Shown here: piece by piece, positions 20,721-22,378 of the stretch | How positions within the stretch are numbered: the first letter of the stretch is position 1 | Layout of the letters: the number at the start of each line of letters is the position of its first letter | Source of the DNA: CAZHDB01 sp964531225 | GTDB taxonomy: Archaea > Thermoproteota > Thermoprotei_A > Sulfolobales > Desulfurococcaceae | DNA: 22,378 bases | Direction of reading: 5' to 3' | Assembly: GCA_964531225.1 (NCBI GenBank) | Contig: CAZHDB010000026.1 | Span: 1 to 22,378, forward strand | Notes under the pieces: generated by a model | What the model was told of the DNA's origin: nothing | Databases searched by the model: none | What the model saw: only the letters and a program-made list of their open reading frames with translations | Position numbers and translations under genes: made by a program

Positions 20721-22378
20721 GTGGCATATGGTTATCATTCTAAGATCTTATTTATAGATCTATCTAGACAACTAGTTAAAGTTCTAAGATTCAATGAAGA
20801 ATTCTATAAAGTATACATTGGCGGAAGAGGCATAGCTGCCAAATTCCTTATAGAACTTGTAGGCAGAGATGTTGAGGCTTTTTCACCAGATAATGTACTA
20901 ATAATAGCTGCTGGCCCATTAACAGGCACATCTATACCCATGAGTTCTAGACTACATTTTGCCTTCAAGAGCCCCGTTACACATGCTTGGGGAGAATCAA
21001 GTATGGGCGGTAGCTTTCCATACTTCTTTAAACATTCAGGCATTGATGCATTGATCATAAAGGGTAGGTCTAAGAAGCCAGTATATATCCATGTAGAGGA
21101 TGGAAATGCCGAGATTAAAAATGCTGAAGCCTTTTGGGGACTAGATACTTATGAGGCTGAAAAGGCATTGATAGAAGAGGCAGGTGGAAAATCGATAGCT
21201 CGTGCCATTGTTATTGGGCCAGCCGGTGAAAACCTAGTTAAGTATGCTGTAATAACTCATGGCAGTCCCAAGCTAGGTATTGGTAGGGGTGGGCAAGCAG
21301 CTAGAACTGGCGGAGGAGCTGTTATGGGCTCTAAGAACCTTAAGGGTATAGTAGTTGTTAAGAGTACTCCACCACCTGTAGCCGATGAAGGAAAATTGAA
21401 GGAATATGTTGGAGAGACAATTAGTAATCTCGTAAAAAGCGAAAAAATAAAGAACTTGAGAAAATATGGTACTTCACCTATGATTGATCTCGGGCATGAA
21501 CTTGGCTTTCTCCCAACTTATTATTGGAGTAAAGTAACATACGAGTATATTGAGAAAATAAATGCAGAATCCCTGGCAAGGATCCTGAGAAGTCCTGTGG
21601 CATGTATGACGTGTCCTGCGGCTTGCGGTAGAGGCGTTAAAATAAATATTGATGGCGAAGTTATCGAGGTCGAAGGACCTGATTATGAGACCATGTATTC
21701 CAATGGAAGCTTGTGTGGAATTAAGGATATCAAACATATAGTTCTAGTGAATGAATATGCCGATAGACTTGGATTAGACACAATTACATTTGGCAATGTC
21801 TATGCTTTTGCAGTTGAAGCATGCAAAGCTGGTAAACTAGAGCTACCGTACAAGATCGACTATGGAGACTATCGCGGTATGTTGAAATTACTTGAAGACA
21901 TAGCCTTCGCCAGAGGAGATCATGGAAAACTACTTGGACTCGGAGTAAAGGAGGTTTCTGAGAGAATAGGTTTTGAAGAAGCAGTTCATGTGAAAGGTCT
22001 TGAGCCCGCAGGATATGATCCTAGGGGCCTCACTGGTATGTATATAGCTTATGCTACTAGTCCACGTGGAGCATGCCATCTGAGAACAATGGCCTATGTT
22101 ATAGATGTAAGAGGCTTAGCTGGCCCACGTCATAAGCTTACACATGAAAAAGTAAAGAAAATAATTGAATGGGAAGATTGGTGCTCTATGTTTGACTCAT
22201 TAGTCCTATGTAAATTCGGTAGAGACTACTATTCATTCGAGGAAATGACTAAGGCATTGAATGTTGTAACAGGTTGGAATGTAGATGAAGAATGGGTTAG
22301 GGCAGCTGGACATAGAATAACTACATTAGTCCATTACTATAATAGAGGAATACATAACCTCTCAAGAGAGCATGATAA
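20721..22378 (+). CDS. Aldehyde ferredoxin oxidoreductase, tungsten enzyme (3' end outside window)
   Basis: The reading frame is open from GTG 20721 to the window edge, 552 codons, about 90 percent of the usual 600-620. It is an AOR-family tungstopterin enzyme that oxidises aldehydes to acids and reduces ferredoxin in the cytosol. The N-terminal domain shows IDLSRQ, YIGGRGIAAKFL (about 34-45), GPLTGTSIPMSSR and a GGQAARTGGGAVMGSKNLKGI segment that binds the pterin. The 4Fe-4S cluster ligands are the C-x2-C-x3-C motif CMTCPAACG (about 295-302) plus the later Cys in DSLVLCKFG. EPAGYDPRGLTGM and TSPRGACHLR are further family marks. The start GTG has GGTG seven bases upstream. Which AOR subtype (AOR, FOR, GAPOR or WOR) cannot be settled. 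It fits peptide or amino-acid fermentation, and shares a promoter element with the divergent symporter. Confidence 0.95.
   Translation, partial: MAYGYHSKILFIDLSRQLVKVLRFNEEFYKVYIGGRGIAAKFLIELVGRDVEAFSPDNVLIIAAGPLTGTSIPMSSRLHFAFKSPVTHAWGESSMGGSFPYFFKHSGIDALIIKGRSKKPVYIHVEDGNAEIKNAEAFWGLDTYEAEKALIEEAGGKSIARAIVIGPAGENLVKYAVITHGSPKLGIGRGGQAARTGGGAVMGSKNLKGIVVVKSTPPPVADEGKLKEYVGETISNLVKSEKIKNLRKYGTSPMIDLGHELGFLPTYYWSKVTYEYIEKINAESLARILRSPVACMTCPAACGRGVKINIDGEVIEVEGPDYETMYSNGSLCGIKDIKHIVLVNEYADRLGLDTITFGNVYAFAVEACKAGKLELPYKIDYGDYRGMLKLLEDIAFARGDHGKLLGLGVKEVSERIGFEEAVHVKGLEPAGYDPRGLTGMYIAYATSPRGACHLRTMAYVIDVRGLAGPRHKLTHEKVKKIIEWEDWCSMFDSLVLCKFGRDYYSFEEMTKALNVVTGWNVDEEWVRAAGHRITTLVHYYNRGIHNLSREHD

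Noticed and set aside
20804..21737. Two minus-strand open frames inside the oxidoreductase gene (20804-21058 and 21474-21737)
   Set aside because: They lie opposite a continuous AOR reading frame with intact cofactor motifs, so they are shadows.
1..22378. CRISPR array, tRNA, rRNA or insertion sequence
   Set aside because: No regularly spaced repeats, no cloverleaf-like GC-rich stretch in the gaps, and no transposase-like product were found; gaps are short and AT-rich.

Overview
The window reads as chromosomal DNA of a hyperthermophilic crenarchaeon, most like Desulfurococcales (a Staphylothermus-type genome would fit; this is inference from style, not a match). The signs are high A+T, AGA/AGG and ATA codon preference, TTG and GTG starts placed behind GGTG or GGAGG Shine-Dalgarno (SD) sites, TATA boxes close to start codons, and archaeal families: M42 aminopeptidase, tungsten aldehyde ferredoxin oxidoreductase, DUF1616, archaeal MoxR/DUF58. 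I saw no rRNA, tRNA, CRISPR array or insertion sequence. Two genes run off the window: a DUF362 protein at the left edge and an aldehyde ferredoxin oxidoreductase at the right edge.

Left part (1-3295): a DUF362 gene (-), a sugar-nucleotidyltransferase (-) and, divergently, a family 2 glycosyltransferase (+), then a complete M42 metallo-aminopeptidase (-).

Centre (3399-13614): ten genes on the minus strand, nearly all overlapping or separated by a few bases, form one apparent operon. In transcription order: MoxR AAA+ ATPase; polytopic membrane protein; two-helix membrane protein with a soluble domain; 83-residue membrane protein; a large secreted/anchored protein with coiled coil, beta-rich ectodomain and a DUF4129-like cytosolic tail; a DUF4350-DUF58 fusion; an exosortase/archaeosortase-like membrane protein with an added extracellular domain; a small signal-peptide/coiled-coil/TM protein; and two genes that look like the separated halves of a DUF1616 protein. 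MoxR ATPases with DUF58 partners are known as chaperone-like maturation systems. Joined here to a sortase-like transpeptidase and anchored coiled-coil proteins, the set suggests a cell-envelope assembly or sorting machine. This is the strongest candidate for an undescribed system in the window.

The operon is separated by a 338-base regulatory region holding two clear dyads from a divergent GT-C-type membrane glycosyltransferase-like gene (13953-16004, TTG start). With the sugar nucleotidyltransferase and GT2 on the other side, the operon is flanked by envelope glycosylation functions.

Right part (16012-22378): a 70-residue two-helix membrane protein (-), a YbaK-type tRNA-editing deacylase (+), a metallo-beta-lactamase-fold hydrolase (+), an arginine deiminase/amidinotransferase-superfamily enzyme (-) downstream of a sodium:solute symporter (-), and a divergent aldehyde ferredoxin oxidoreductase (+). 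The symporter and oxidoreductase promoters share an inverted CACGAAATA element, which hints at joint control of solute uptake and peptide/amino-acid catabolism.
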